NCBI RefSeq assembly: GCF_001039355.2
Contig: NW_019774180.1
Location: 147,382-211,381 of the forward strand
Length of the DNA: 64,000 bases
DNA from: Lingula anatina
Taxonomy: Eukaryota; Brachiopoda; Lingulata; Lingulida; Lingulidae
Direction of reading: 5' to 3'
Shown: positions 22,753 to 35,241 of the stretch, piece after piece
How the letters are laid out: the number at the start of each line of letters is the position of its first letter
Position numbering within the stretch: the stretch's first letter is position 1
Position numbers and translations under genes: made by a program
Notes under the pieces: generated by a model
The model's database searches: none
What the model was told of the DNA's origin: nothing
The model's input: the letters and a program-made list of their open reading frames with translations, nothing else

Positions 22753-24452
22753 TATAGGGATCTAAGACCCCATTCCCAGAGATTAGATCGATCCAACTAG
22801 ATCAACCTAATTCCCTGGGGGTTCACGCTAAATAGCTGTCAGCCGAGGGGGCACAAAAGTTAATTACCCCCTTACAGCTTGTAGTAAGACATTTAAGCCA
22901 GATTATCTGACAGTAATCTAGTGAGACTCCCCAGGGGGATAGATTGAACTAAAATCTAAGGGAATGCGCCTTAAGAGTGCACCTCTTTTCGTTTTTTTCT
23001 TATTACTTTATAATGCAGCTGAAGGTCTTTTTCATTTTTTCATTTTGCCTGAAAGAAAAATTGTTGAAACAGATTATTGAAATTGTTGTCTTTGCTAGAT
23101 TTCTGTCTTAGAAATCAAATTTGCATATACACAGATTGGTTCATGTTCAGTTCAGCAAGCAATATTGATCAAAATAGATGAAGTGTGTAAATGTGGCAAT
23201 TACTGATGACTTAAGTCTGAGTTAATTATTTGCAATAATTTCAAAAACATGAAAGATAATATTGAGTCATGAATCAAATTGTCCATATTATCTCAAAGAA
23301 AGTATAATGTTGATGCAAACATTGATGGCAATTTAGTTTCATCAACTGCTGAATGTAATTTACAATTATTTTTTTACGATAAACAAAAAGAAATTGTATA
23401 TTTGCTGGCAAATTATTTGCAAAACAAAATACATACTCAGGGTTTTCTATTCAACATTATATTTAATATTATAAGGGTTTCATTCACATAAAACTCCATA
23501 TGGTTCACAGTTATTGCCCTTGGGTTTAAAAACATGTATGTGCCAGTGCCTATTTGCCTAGATTGTCTGATCTATTGTACTTTTCACAGATTTACCTTTT
23601 CCGTAGTATATAGACTAGCAGAATCTCCTTGTTAACTGGCAGCTGACAGAGTACAGCCATGTGAAAAAATGCCTTTTGCTTTTTATGCTAGTCTCTTTTG
23701 TGAAAATTGTATAACAATACTTCAAGAATTATCTTTTGTTAAACAATAATGTTGGTGTGTTTGATATACTGGTCATTCTTTCAGATGTATATTTTGTGAA
23801 AATTTTATATGAGAAGTTTGATAGGTAAACTTTGGAGTGGAGTTCTACTTGATCATGTTAACATGGATTTATATTGATGCATGAGAATATGAAGGAAACG
23901 TTCTCATAAGTGTCAGTACTTTTTTTTTAATTTTATTTTTCATCATTTTTTTTTATTTAGTGTTTTTACTCTACTAGTTCTGTTGATATGTGTAATTGTT
24001 GGGAAAATTCCATTGAGCAAATAGAAAATGAGCCTTTCAGAGTGAGCATGTTTGTGTGTTCAACAAACTTAGGAAATTCTTATGAAGTAAATTATTATAA
24101 GTGTGGACGTTGACCCTAGAGATGTGATTTGGATGATAAATCAATAAGTTTTATATATGAAACCATTCTTTCCATATGGTGAATATCTTTACAACTTTCT
24201 TATAGATGAATTTGCTTCAGTTCTTGAAAATTGCTATAATTTTGCAAACCTCCCTGTGTTTTTTAGAATTGATTAAAATGTAATTGTCTTAGGTGCAGCT
24301 TGAAACTACAAAGAAAGGATTAATGGGCTGTTTCAATTTCAAATGCAGCTTTTTGTCATGAATTCCATATGTAATTATTATGTACAGATATTTATTATAA
24401 AAGATATATTTTGTCATTGAAAATAACAGTGTCTGCAAGCAATTAATGTGCA

Positions 24453-24458
24453 AATAAA
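24453..24458 (+). terminator. Candidate polyadenylation signal of WDCP
   Basis: AATAAA is followed within 20 bp by a T/G-rich segment (TTATCAGTTGTTCCAG). It lies 1,990 bp after the stop and coincides with the point at which CpG frequency begins to rise. Confidence 0.4.
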
Positions 24459-25152
24459 CGTTTCAAAGATTATCAGTTGTTCCAGTTTTAAAATTGTATA
24501 CACATTGAAGAGCAGGAGGTAGGCCTAATTTCGGCGAACATCTTGGACCCATCATTAAAGAAATATAAATGTCTTTGATCATGTTAATGTATAACTAAGC
24601 CAAAAAATAAAACAGTTATCACAAATTTCCAGGGATCTGGATAGTTCATCATAATATTGTTCAACAAGTTATTTCATGGATTTTTTTTTTTTTTTTACCA
24701 AATCCAAAGAAGTCTAATGTTGATTTCAAATACGTATAGGTATGGTGGAAGCAAACCCCGATTGTGACTACCTAGGTTGTGAACAAAACAGATTGTGCTT
24801 GCTGTGCCGTAAGTGTGCAGTCTTCTCTGTAGCATTCCCGTCAACTGAAACAGGCCTTCTGGTCAATCTGTTGATAGACTATTAGTTGCTTGTGAAAGGA
24901 TAAAACCATTCAGACATGATATTTGATGAACTTATCACTGGTAGGTATAAAAATCAAAATGGCAAAATGGACATAGTATAGAATGTAAAATAGAGGTGCT
25001 GTATATTTTCATTGGACTAAGTTATACAGTAACAGAGATGATCAAAATTTATGGATCCAAAACGTAGAGATATATCTGGTGAATTTTTATGACGGTCTCT
25101 TTAGTTGGGATTGAAGTATCCAAAATACCCTTCCCCAAATACGGCGTGGGTG

Positions 25153-25154
25153 TA

Positions 25155-25200
<46 letters not shown>

Positions 25201-25201
25201 T
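25153..25201. repeat. (ATT)n microsatellite, about 16 units
   Basis: A pure trinucleotide run lies in intergenic sequence. Confidence 0.96.
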
Positions 25202-25616
25202 TAATGCTAACTTAAATTTAACGCATTACTGAGGATACAAACCCCATATACTGAAGATGGGGTCATAAGTTCTCGAGACTTGCGGCCTTACTTGAACGTC
25301 CCCTGAGCGGACCCTATAGACTGTTCAATATACACAATTACGATTTGCCTTTTTGCCTTAAACGTTCTGAGAAAGTCTTAAGTCAGTTTTGAAGCTAAAA
25401 TCTTAATATGATAAGACTTTGCAGATTAAGCAGGCCCTATGCCAAATACATTAATTTTAAGTCAATCAATTTAAAGAGAAATATCACAATGTCAACTTTG
25501 CACAGTCGGCTATTTTAGCAATCTGCACTATCCAAAGAACTTGAGACTTCCTGTTATTGGTCTGAAACTTTGCAGTGGCGTGGTTTTTTCAGATAACCCT
25601 TGATAGATATTACATC

Positions 25617-25901
25617 CAGGGGCGGATCTAGGATTATTTGAATGGAGTGTCCGCACATGCGAAGCTGACCCCTCCCTCCCCCCCCCCCCCAACCCCGCTG
25701 GCGTGGGGTTCGGAGCCCGCTGAAGGGCCCGAAAAATTTTGGTGTTTTACAGGGCGAACGGTGCCATTTGGTACGGTTTAGTACCATAAATCAGGTAGTC
25801 ACATTTTTAATTCCAAGTGGGGAATATTAGTGTGATTTTTTTTCATAAACCGAAGAAAGAGGGGGTCAGGACCCCACTGACTCCCCTCTAAATCCCCCAT
25901 T
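25617..25901 (+). mobile_element. Non-autonomous DNA-transposon-like fragment (GGGGCGGATCTAG terminus)
   Basis: The left end reads CAGGGGCGGATCTAGGATT. The right end reads CCTCTAAATCCCCCATTG, whose reverse complement matches the left end at about 11 of 15 bases. Between them are the poly-C run and a GGGGGTCAGGACCCC palindrome typical of this repeat type, which I know as widespread in marine invertebrate genomes. I see no clear target-site duplication and no transposase frame, so it is an old, decayed copy. Confidence 0.55.
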
Positions 25902-28433
25902 GATATCGATGGCTAAATAACGTGCATATAACGTGCATGTAATTACGTTCCTTTATATATATGTTTCTCATTTGAAAGTCAAATGCCTTTTTAATTACGT
26001 GATTTAAACTGTGAATTGTCTTTACCTTTTGAGCTTCTTAGAGTGCCGCGTAGTATCAAACTAAAGTAAGCTTAACAGTCTTTTGTAAATCACAGATGGT
26101 TTTGAGAAAATCCCTCGCCGGTAAATAGCATGTAAGCATTGTTTTTATCTTGAATTGGACTCCATTCTGGTAGATCACGATGAAATCATTTTCAGTTTTC
26201 ATTTTGACATATGTGTTAAACAAGTGTGGTGTCTGTCTGTTCTTATGATTTATTACGGCGGTGAACAGCTTCTCGTCACTGAAAACAATAAACTCCAAGA
26301 ACAGCTGTCTCTTTTTAGTCACGTTTTTTTAAAAAAGAGACTGTGTGACTCGTAAAATCGCAAAAATTGCAAATTTGGTACATGTCGCTACCATGCATGA
26401 GTCGATTATTTATTTATTTATTCATTTATTTATTATGTTACATGTTAGACCCAAATTAATTGTAAATAGATATACAGATTGATGGTTCTTTTTTCTACAA
26501 ATATTATACACAAAAATGTGGGGTGTTAAAACACACGATTTCTGAGTACTGAGAGCGTCATAAGTGATTGCTGATTGACCTTTTTTAAAATTCATAATAG
26601 ATGAAAAGATGCGTTTTCGAGACGCAAAGTTTCGACTTGAAGTCTTGTATAACGTTTCTCCTAACCTCTCCTTCCTTGATTCATTGATCATGTTCAATGC
26701 ACATGTATTATCTGTTCATAATGCACTGGCTGTTCTTTTCTGTGTGATAATAACATGCGGTAGAGAATAATACCCGTATCTATTCTCATCGCATTTGGCC
26801 CAAAAATAACTCGCTGAGTCATAAAAATAGATAAAAGCTCTCCCGGAAGTAAACAGCGCGCTATGGCTGTATAATTGAAACAGCTGCAAATTCACTGGGA
26901 TCTTTTTTTTTTTTTTTTTTTACTCGTATTATGACTGTACACTGACAGCCGCTTCTTCGATTATACGTTAGACGATTCTCGCTGTGTGTGTTCCAAAGCA
27001 CTAATGCCATACAGAATTTCACAGCCGTAGACTCAAAAATACATTTGCACTAGTATCACTATCAACTTCTATCCTTTCGTAGTCTATCTTGTAGGTCTTG
27101 AAACACGGAAATAAAAACCAAATGTCTTTTATTTTGATTTTTAACTCACAGCAGTAAACTGAAAGGACGCAATGTGTCAAATGGGAAAGTTTTTGATTTA
27201 TTTCAGGTTTCTTTAAGGTCTTTAAGGAGTCGGGAATATGCGACGTTTTTATTTTGTTTTCTATTTTTTTTTTCAGTGATTCGTCCTCTGCCTGATACAG
27301 CTGTGGTGAAATTAAGTGGATTTAAATCAGTTTTCTGGAATTTGCAATCTCATAAGTTGTCAATTATTGCGATTCATGCCTATAAAGATTTTGATAAATA
27401 GTATTATTTTAGCCATTTTCCCCGAAAATTGTTCAGCATGCCGTTGTCCTCCACCTGTTTTGTTGATGTTATACGGGTAACGAGGAAATAGGCCTAGAAC
27501 GTTCCAGAAACGCTTGTACATGTATTTCACGACAAAAGAAAGGGATATGTTTCAGGAAAATCGACTTCTTTGCCGATTTGTATTTTCTCATTAGGCACTG
27601 AAAAAGGACGAGCCCATATGGTTCCCCACCTCGTATGCTAACCTTAGGAGAGATTTGGAACCAAAAACGAATCGATTTGTTAAAGACGTAATTTAAACAT
27701 ATCAAATACACCATGAAAATGAATCAAGGTATAGAGCATTGGCAATTTCATTTTGTGATCCTCCTCCCCATGCCTCTGCCAACAAGCACTATGAACAACA
27801 GATCCTGAAGTTTCCCCGTTTTTTTACAAAATTTAAGTCAGTTCATTGTTTGCTTATATAAGGCATCAATGCAAAGTGTAAAATGATTGAAAAGGGGAAG
27901 GGGGAGGGACACCTTGCACGAATAAATCTGTACACACGCCCTCTTCCACACGAATGTTTATAAGACCGTTTTACAAACGGTTTTCTTGTTTCTGGCACCA
28001 TAGGTAATTAAGTAGTGTTCACTATATAAAGTCACGTTCTCGCTGGTCAAATGATATGCTTTTAGTTTTCTGTGATAGTTTCAATGCAGGAGCCATAAAA
28101 CAGCTGAGAATGTTACACAACCTTTACGAGGCAACATAGGTAAAAACGTCTCGACAACACTCGTGATAGCAATGCGATTGGACCTCGGCTCTGCTGTGTT
28201 AATTCGTTAATAAATAACGACTGCTGACCATGTTTTTAAAGTTACAGATATCGTAGACATGAACTCTTGCACACCTTGCTGATCGCTTAAAGAACTGTAT
28301 CCCTTGTAGGTTAGTTTATTACTTTGTATTTTGAGAAACCTGAGAAATCCATTAACTGAGGTACTGACCGCCTCGTGACCAAATACCGCAAGTGGCACAC
28401 TTGGCACTGTCCATCAGATGATGTAGACCTACC

Positions 28434-28442
28434 CTCTCTCTC

Positions 28443-28487
<45 letters not shown>

Positions 28488-28510
28488 TACACACACACAC
28501 ACACACACAC
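28434..28510. repeat. (CT)n(CA)n compound microsatellite
   Basis: About 20 CT units, with one CG interruption, are followed by CA units with one TA interruption. Confidence 0.95.
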
Positions 28511-30410
28511 TTTTGACTCATGAAAGTTTTATGAAACGATAGACATTGAACAGGCTATAGCATGCATACACACGTGAGCGGTACGTGGTACGTACGCAAG
28601 CAGGTACGCACGTTCTTACACACAGATATTACAAGCTGACATTTCCTCGTTTCTCTTCCCTTAGCATATGTTTTAGCAAAAACGTAACATCTTTTGATAC
28701 TAGTTAAATGAGTAAAGTGCTCCTTTTGTGTTTAGAGACGTTCTAAATATTTTGTGCTAACAAACTCAAGAGGTACCAAATATTTAAAAGTGATGTGAAG
28801 CATGCGCCAGGTTTTCTTGCTGATGTCCATTAGTATAATAAGTGTTTTTTTAATGGATACAAATTAAACAGTCTCCATCTATATGCAAAATGAATACCAG
28901 TATTTTTTTGTTTCTGTATTAAAACACTATCATATTGTAACATATAATCGAAGAACAAAACATTCATATAAGGACAATATTACTTCGTGTACTGAGCAAT
29001 TATCTATTCAATTCACACAAAATTTAGCAATTATAATCTCCGTAGTGATGATCATTTCCGTTGGCAAACATATTATGTACCTATTTCTTTCGTATAAAGC
29101 AAGGTCTGCATGGGAATTTATTCACAGTTAGGCATGAAACTAAACTAGACGCTTGTTGTTCGAGATCGATATTTCAGGGGCCTACAATTTAGGGGCCGTA
29201 GAAATTTGATAAAGAAAGAGAAACGTTTCGCTTAGTTCTAGTTCCGAGCGTGGTCAGTATTTTAGAATGGACCACAACTGAAATCAAATTCCCAGGACAC
29301 AAGACTAAATATTATTTATACTGGATATTGCCCACCTGCCTGGTTTCGATAACTGCATAAATGCAGGCTTCCCTAATTGGAATTATATATTGTTTTCGAG
29401 AGCATTTACGGGACGTCTCTTGACTATCTTGCCTAATTTTTAAAAGTTAACGTTGAAGACGCACAAGTCTTCTCTGCGCGTCTGTCTTATGACTTGATTA
29501 AAAGCGTCTCAATTATTTCTTATTAGCAGTCTTTTAGTCCAATTATGCCCTGTCAAATTCTGAGTGAAACAAAACAGTCGCTCGTGTTCCCCCTAAGGCG
29601 CCAGTAATCGCCTGTTGTACAGATTTTCTGAGAATTTTTCTGAGCACCAAGATAATTGCCTGTACTTTTAACTAAATTGCTTCTAGTTAAAGCAACTGTT
29701 GCAAATGGAAAAATTCCAGTATTTTCCATTTAGTTTGGATTTTTTTGCGTGGGTTTTGTAAATAATTCTATGGAAGAACCTTCAGTGTCTTTCTCTTTGC
29801 AAAACTCTTCCGGGTATTTCGATAGACGATTTTTTGTTATTACAACAACACTAAAAGGTTCAGAACAATACATAGAACATGGTTTCCCGGTTTGTCTCCG
29901 GTCAGCAGTGCACATCATGGAAATAGTACAGCTTTGTTTTCACAGCGGGAGATTATGTCATTAGTAACCTCCGATGATGCAATAAGGTGCGAATAAGTTG
30001 TGCCACCTGCGTGTAAGGGTATTCATGGTATTCTACTTGCAGGAACTCATCAAGACCCCAAAATAAAGGAATATTTCTTCACATCTACATGGACTCCAGC
30101 ACTCACGCTTACACACGCGCGCGAGCGTTATGATATACTAGTAGGTGTCCTGTGCTTGATCAATTTCATAACCGAGGATATTAGTCTATTGTTTATATTA
30201 TATTCAATGTAAATTATACCCTGCTGTAAAATAATTATTGATTTGCGATGTTATTAAACCTTGTCTTATTCCGAAAGAGCAGGCAACAGATGAGACGCAG
30301 ACAACTTTCGATCAATCATTAGTCTCAGTTTAGAATTACCTCGGGATATCCCTTTTTTTCCAACCACCTAATCCCCCTTCCGCCTATCTCCCCTGAGATA
30401 GATGGACGGT

Positions 30411-30446
30411 GAGAGAGAGTGAGAGAGAGAGAGAGAGTGAGAGAGT
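30411..30446. repeat. Interrupted (GA)n tract
   Basis: GA dinucleotides broken by several GTGA units. A similar tract lies at 30780-30818. Confidence 0.85.
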
Positions 30447-30779
30447 GCTCAAATACAAGTTTTAGGGCGCTTTCATTTCACCACCTTCGATGACTATTCA
30501 ACAGTGTATTTCACTTTTTGTTTACTAATTTATACGCAAACGCACGTGCAGACTGCGGATTGTGATGCGTTCAGAGCTTGCTTCCCATTACGTCACTGTC
30601 TGATCAATTATCGAATTAAACAATTATCTATTTTTAACATTTTAAATTGGCTATAAATGTTGCCCTTCTAAAAATATGTTGTGTTTCATGTTCCGTCTAA
30701 GTTTATATCGACGTCAGGAAGTTATAAAATTGATTAAGATAAGAACAACAACTGTGATTTTGATTGCTTTCTTCAAAAA

Positions 30780-30818
30780 TAGAGAAAGAGAGAGAGAGAG
30801 AGGGAGAGAGAGAGAGGG
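30780..30818. repeat. (GA)n tract
   Basis: A purine-only run of GA units with GGGA interruptions. Confidence 0.85.
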
Positions 30819-33800
30819 GTGGACCAATATTTCAAATAACTGATTGTACTGACTCTAAAATAACGTCTACGACCCGAAGAAAAACACAACGAAATCTTGT
30901 ACGTGCGATTGGAAAAGAAAGAATCGACCCTACGGGAATATGAATATTGATTACCACACTGCAAAACATATTATTACATAACCAATCACTCCCAAGATAT
31001 CAAAAAACTTTAAAAGTTACCAATCATCTGGAGAGGAAATCATGTCGCCGCCGAAGTACATGTAGCTGACGGTCCGTGAAACAGAGAGTCTGCCCTCCAT
31101 TCGTTTTATAAATGTTAGGGTTAACCTGACTTAGTGGATCGAAATGCAGGACAGGGTTTACCTGTGCAAGCCAATGGGCACTGGCCCCTGTATCCCACAA
31201 TACTCTCTAGTACACGGGACCGGGCTTCTCTCTGATCCACAGAATTGATTGCTTAGTTTAAATACCGAAGTGTATAGCATCTCCTGGGTATCCTAATACC
31301 CGCAATTGAAAATAAATCATCTAGCTTTTGCTTCAGTTCACCCAAACGTTTGAATTATTTAACCCTCCAACCGTCAACGTGCCAAAAATAGCAATTTGGC
31401 ACGGACAAAAATGGCAAAAATCAATTATTGAGTGGAAGCCGGGAATCACAGCAAGACTGTGATTGATTTTAACGATCATGCAAAAACTTATATTATGAAG
31501 ACATGAGAGAGTAAATTTGACGACACGTCATGAGAAGTCACGAATCAAAATAAAAGTAAAATAAATTCAATTTAATAGTGCAGATCATGCTGCGCTGTTC
31601 ATTTTGGGAAACAACTACAAACATCAAAAACTTGAACAGAATTGTAGATTTGGATTAGCAATTTACACCAAGGAAAGCCGTGTATACTTTTTCTCTTTCG
31701 AAGATAAATCTAATTTAGAAGTACTGAGAGAGAGAAAGAGAGAGGCGTGATGAAAAAAACATTGAGATGAAAGACCAGCCAATAATCGGCGCCCTTGAGC
31801 AATGTCAGATTCTTTCTCATGAGTCCCTAGATCAGCCCGTAATCCTGGTGCTTAATATCTGATGCTTAATCTTACTTCCTTATTGACAGTTAATACCTTC
31901 CACTGTCCCTTAAATTCTCATAGTTTCCTCTTTGGATGAAAATTTGATCGATTACTGGAAATAACAATTGGCTTGCAGTGGCGTTCAACCAGCTAATGGC
32001 TAGTTACGGGAAAAAGCACGCATAATTTTCCCCTTTTATTTCATTAAAATATAATTTTGAAGTAATTGCCTTATTACGATACCAAGCAAGCGATCGTTGT
32101 ATATGAGAGACGGAGAGAGAGGGAGAGACTCACTATTCAATATTGAATAAGACCAAATGAGCCCCATATTAATTTTCAGTAAAAAAATATTAAAATATTT
32201 AATGCCGCCGGGTACTACCTGAAACTACCTGTCATTTTAATTTAATTAGAATAAGCTGGTTCGGCAAATCTAATAATAAACGAAATCAGAATATCTTCCT
32301 GTTATTTATTTTCGAACTTCTTCTAGGACGCCAGTCTGATAAATGTTAACCAGAAGTGTTATGCCACTTTTAATAAAACAAACAGCTAAAACTTTAATGT
32401 AAATTTTGGTTTTTATGAAATATCCGCTGAGCTGGTTTTGCTTGGCAAAGTCCCATTGAACATTTATAATCTACCGGCACAGGTGGGGCTTACGGAGAAA
32501 GATTGATAACTTTGATTTATCAACATTGGGATTCTGTTACTCACGCTACTGCAAGTTAACGATTTATTTTGAAAACACTTGGCACGTGAGGATAAACTCA
32601 AGCCAAAACTGGCACAAGGACTCAATCTTATCCACATATTTGCACTCACCGGTGTAGCAAATGAGGATCTGGACTCGTACATACGTCCGTGTGCACAAAT
32701 TTCTGTGAAGCGCACACATGCATCAACTCTCTCCCTCTCTCTCTCTTTTTTTTTTATCTCACAAGCAGACACTCACACAGATGGGATTTCTCTTTTCACA
32801 TTTGAACACGCGCTTTACTTTTTAGTTGAAGGGGCGTAGAAATTAGTTTCTCATTAAAGTGACGCTTATGAATTATGTAGCGGACATGCACGAAGGAGAA
32901 TATCGTTTGACATATCTATTAAATAGACTATTATTCAAAGTGATAAGTACGTGTTGTGTGCAATAGCGTAGTATGATGGGATGGATTATTTCTATTCATA
33001 TAAAAAGTCATAAGTGTATTTCCTCTGGTCTAAATGAATTCTTCATTTGAAAGTGATCGATATTTTTTTAAATATCAAACCGATATGGAAATATGTGTAC
33101 CCACTAATTGGCTACTAAGTACATACTAAGTATGTCATTTAATATGTAGATGACTACGCACGGAGTATTTTAATCAAAATGTGTATTATTTATGAACAAA
33201 TCTTACTTCCTCATTCGTTGTGAAATATTACGACTTTGCGTTCGTTCATTTAAAGCCTGTGGTTAACATTTAATGACATTTGTCACCCAGTACTCTAGCT
33301 ATTCAGACTAGGAGGGGTTTTTTTCTAGCAAGTACACGATTGACGACCCAGAGTCTATTCAACTTCTTTGTAATTGTCTTCAGGAAGCCACTTTCACCTA
33401 CATGGTTGCCATCCAGTAGAGGTCGCTTAGTACAAACGGGCCAATTTTGTTTTACCCTTCTTTGTAGCGATTGAAGACAAGTGATTACCACAGAATGGGG
33501 CCATATATCTTTCTGAAATACGATATGATATGAATGATATACTGTAACAATTTATATACCTATCTCCACGGGTGTCCATTTAAAGTACCACTCTTCAGAC
33601 AACGTTCTGATATATGTTTAATTCCGTCACAGGAATCCGCAAAGACCTCTAACTGTGCACTCATTAACCGGAAAATTCAGTGACAAGAATAATTTTGCTC
33701 GACAAGATTTGGTTCATAAGTAGGAGACTGCGATTACACTCATACATCTTATCTTCTAAATTGTATTATTTTATCTGTCCTTGTGTTGATTGAATCATTA

Positions 33801-35241
33801 ACTACAAAATCAAATCACCTACTACGATACTTCAAAGAGTTAAAAAAATATTTGAATTTTTTTAAACACCATTTCCCAGTATAACATTTCAAATGGGGGA
33901 AGTTTTCAAAATTTTAATCACCCAGTACCATGAGACAGGTCCAGAAAAAATTGATCGGCATTTTGCCAACATTACAAACACATGTACTTATTGAGCGGGC
34001 GTTCACCCTCAACTGATTGAATTTTTCTCACGCGAAGCGGAACTCCTTGATATGAATTTGATGTAATAGTCCACAGCGGTCATTATGATATACATTCAGG
34101 TTGCGCTTACATAACCCGCTCAGGTTTAAGTCGTGATAAAATAAGCGTGATAAATGGGATTGAAGTTAAAGTTAAGATAAAAACAGAAGGATAATGTGAT
34201 CTCTCACACCTGAGATTACAGAACAAAAGCGAACATGTGTAATCAAAAACTATTTATTTGACAAATGAGAACAATATCAATATAAACAAATGTTTACCGT
34301 AACGTATAAAGATTGTCTCGAGCACGCACTCCATTCATCCATGCATTTTCATACCGTACCGTTCTCAGACATAAATTACATGCTCACTTTGTTATCTTAA
34401 CCACGGTCAGTGATTTCAATTCTAAGTTCAATGAGCCTTAACGAAATTAGCACCTATATTCAACGTATACATACCCTGCAGAGGTAAAGGGATAGATTTG
34501 AAACATGCATACGAACACATTATATATCAATCAATATTTACAAAATATATGCAGGATGAAGTTACGTAATCAATAATAAAAGGGATAAAGAACTCGAAAA
34601 AGATTAACCTTTCTTAAGATACCAGCAAATCTCACCGAAGTGAATCTGAGTGGGAATCCCACTTACACCTGACTCTTCTCTTATTACTATGTAACAGAAA
34701 CCCGTGCATGTTCCTTCACTATTCCTTTCGACAGAATTCAGCTTTTGATCTTGCACGTTTAAGGTTTCACTCTTGACTTCACAGCAAGTCGGACGTATCC
34801 AGTCACTCTCATATGAAACTAGAGAAAAAAGGTCAATACATAGAACATCGGAAATGCTTGCGAGTCTTGTTCACTTGTCAGAGAGTCTAACAATGACAAA
34901 TATATAAAAGGCCTGGGGACCAAACTTTCACGCGGCTGTCGAGATGCTGACGGCAGCTGCTTTCTCGCTCGTCTCCACCATTATGATTTATAAATATGAT
35001 ATTACAGAATGTCATGATTAATTGCAGACTTATATAATTTGTTTTCCAAGGCCCGCCGGAAATACGCACCCTTTGGTAAATTATGGCATCCATCATATTG
35101 GTTTTAGAAAACGACCACTTCACCATGTTAAATGTTACATTGAATTGTAAATCAAACTAAATTCAAATAAATCGAAATTAAACACTGACCGGGTATCTAT
35201 TGCACAAATGCCATTGAAAAGAAACACTTTGAAACTGCCAA

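Larger units (their letters stand above)
22463..24480 (+). other. Probable WDCP 3' UTR
   Basis: The sequence after the stop codon stays AT-rich and CpG-poor for about 2 kb. The first canonical AATAAA I see is at 24453-24458, followed by a T/G-rich stretch. The UTR contains a (GT)n(GA)n microsatellite and a 230-bp block with CG- and GGGGG-containing sequence (about 22751-22990) that looks like an inserted repeat. RNA evidence would be needed to fix the end. Confidence 0.45.
24481..35241. other. Intergenic region between WDCP and the GPCR gene
   Basis: There is no convincing coding sequence on either strand. CpG is much more frequent than in the flanking split genes. The region holds (ATT)n, (CT)n(CA)n and several (GA)n tracts and the GGGGCGGATCTAG-type fragment. 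Regulatory elements for the GPCR may lie here but cannot be named from sequence. Confidence 0.6.

Noticed and set aside
25554-25787. 77-codon minus-strand ORF with poly-Gly
   Set aside because: It comes from the poly-C tract of the decayed transposon-like repeat.
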